DNA from: Phylloscopus collybita
Taxonomy: Eukaryota > Chordata > Aves > Passeriformes > Phylloscopidae
Direction of reading: 5' to 3'
DNA length: 64,000 nucleotides
Assembly (NCBI GenBank): GCA_027886175.1
Contig: JAJNNQ010000098.1
Location: 372,001 to 436,000 of the forward strand
The notes under the pieces are model-generated. The model was not told where the DNA came from. It made no database searches and was given only the letters and a program-made list of their open reading frames with translations. The position numbers and the translations under genes are program-made. Shown in pieces: positions 63,853 to 64,000 of this stretch (within the stretch, counting starts at the first letter, position 1; each line of letters opens with the position of its first letter).

Positions 63853-64000
63853 ACATTTCAAAACAAAAAAACATCTGTCCATCCCCCTCTGCTCTGGGTA
63901 CAGCTTTCTGATGCTGCAGCTGGCCTGGGGGTTTTGAGCTGCACTGCAGAAATATCTGAATTTGGAGGTGGGATTGCCTTTTTAAATTTTTTTCTTTCCT
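63853..64000. other. No feature recognised
   Basis: Short non-coding stretch to the window end. Confidence 0.5.

Overview
This is vertebrate nuclear DNA, almost certainly from a bird and probably a songbird. CR1-type LINE fragments lie at 28.4-29.7 kb and 38.5-38.7 kb. The retroelements are avian ERV-L-like (class III) and beta/alpha-like (class II) endogenous retroviruses (ERVs). I see no host protein-coding gene, rRNA or tRNA gene. By my boundaries about 42 of the 64 kb (roughly two thirds) is LTR-retroelement sequence. That density, with nesting, would fit a W chromosome or other non-recombining/heterochromatic region; this is an inference.

Layout. 1-1751: 3' end of a class II provirus (ERV-A: end of integrase, internally deleted env, 3' LTR). 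1752-6516: an ERV-L with no 5' LTR (gag remnant, protease, RT-RNase H-integrase, 3' LTR). 7911-17400: a complete, apparently very young provirus (ERV-B) with two 673-bp LTRs in which I see no difference, a perfect 6-bp target duplication AGTATC, and open gag, pro-pol and env. 17-45 kb: mostly non-coding DNA with solo LTRs of several families, a gag-bearing remnant (22.8-24.2 kb, ERV-F), old LTR-like sequence (26-28.4 kb) and a gag-dUTPase remnant (39.8-42.4 kb, ERV-D). 45274-50445: an env-less provirus (ERV-E, TSD ATTTTG). 51151-61595: a minus-strand relative of ERV-B (ERV-C, TSD AGGTAG), broken by frameshifts, an env deletion and several nested solo LTRs.

How the parts work together. ERV-B carries TATA box, poly(A) signal, a Lys-type primer-binding site, a consensus splice donor, gag with myristoylation signal/PSAP/MHR/one zinc knuckle, a -1 slippery heptamer A AAA AAC touching the gag stop codon, one fused dUTPase-like/protease/RT/RNase H/integrase frame, an env splice acceptor 24 nt before the env ATG, a polypurine tract and a 3' LTR. 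Gag-pol is betaretrovirus-like; the Env TM subunit is alpharetrovirus-like (CX6CC, fusion segment internal between cysteines). ERV-A and ERV-C share this plan, so it is a lineage trait.

Most notable: the intact young mosaic provirus; its unusual protease triad DTA instead of DTG; a GC-rich Pro/Ala Gag insertion built from a 105-bp tandem repeat; the frameshift signal abutting the gag stop in two related proviruses on opposite strands; several perfectly bounded nested solo LTRs; and two solo LTRs whose ends appear to be TG...ATA rather than TG...CA.
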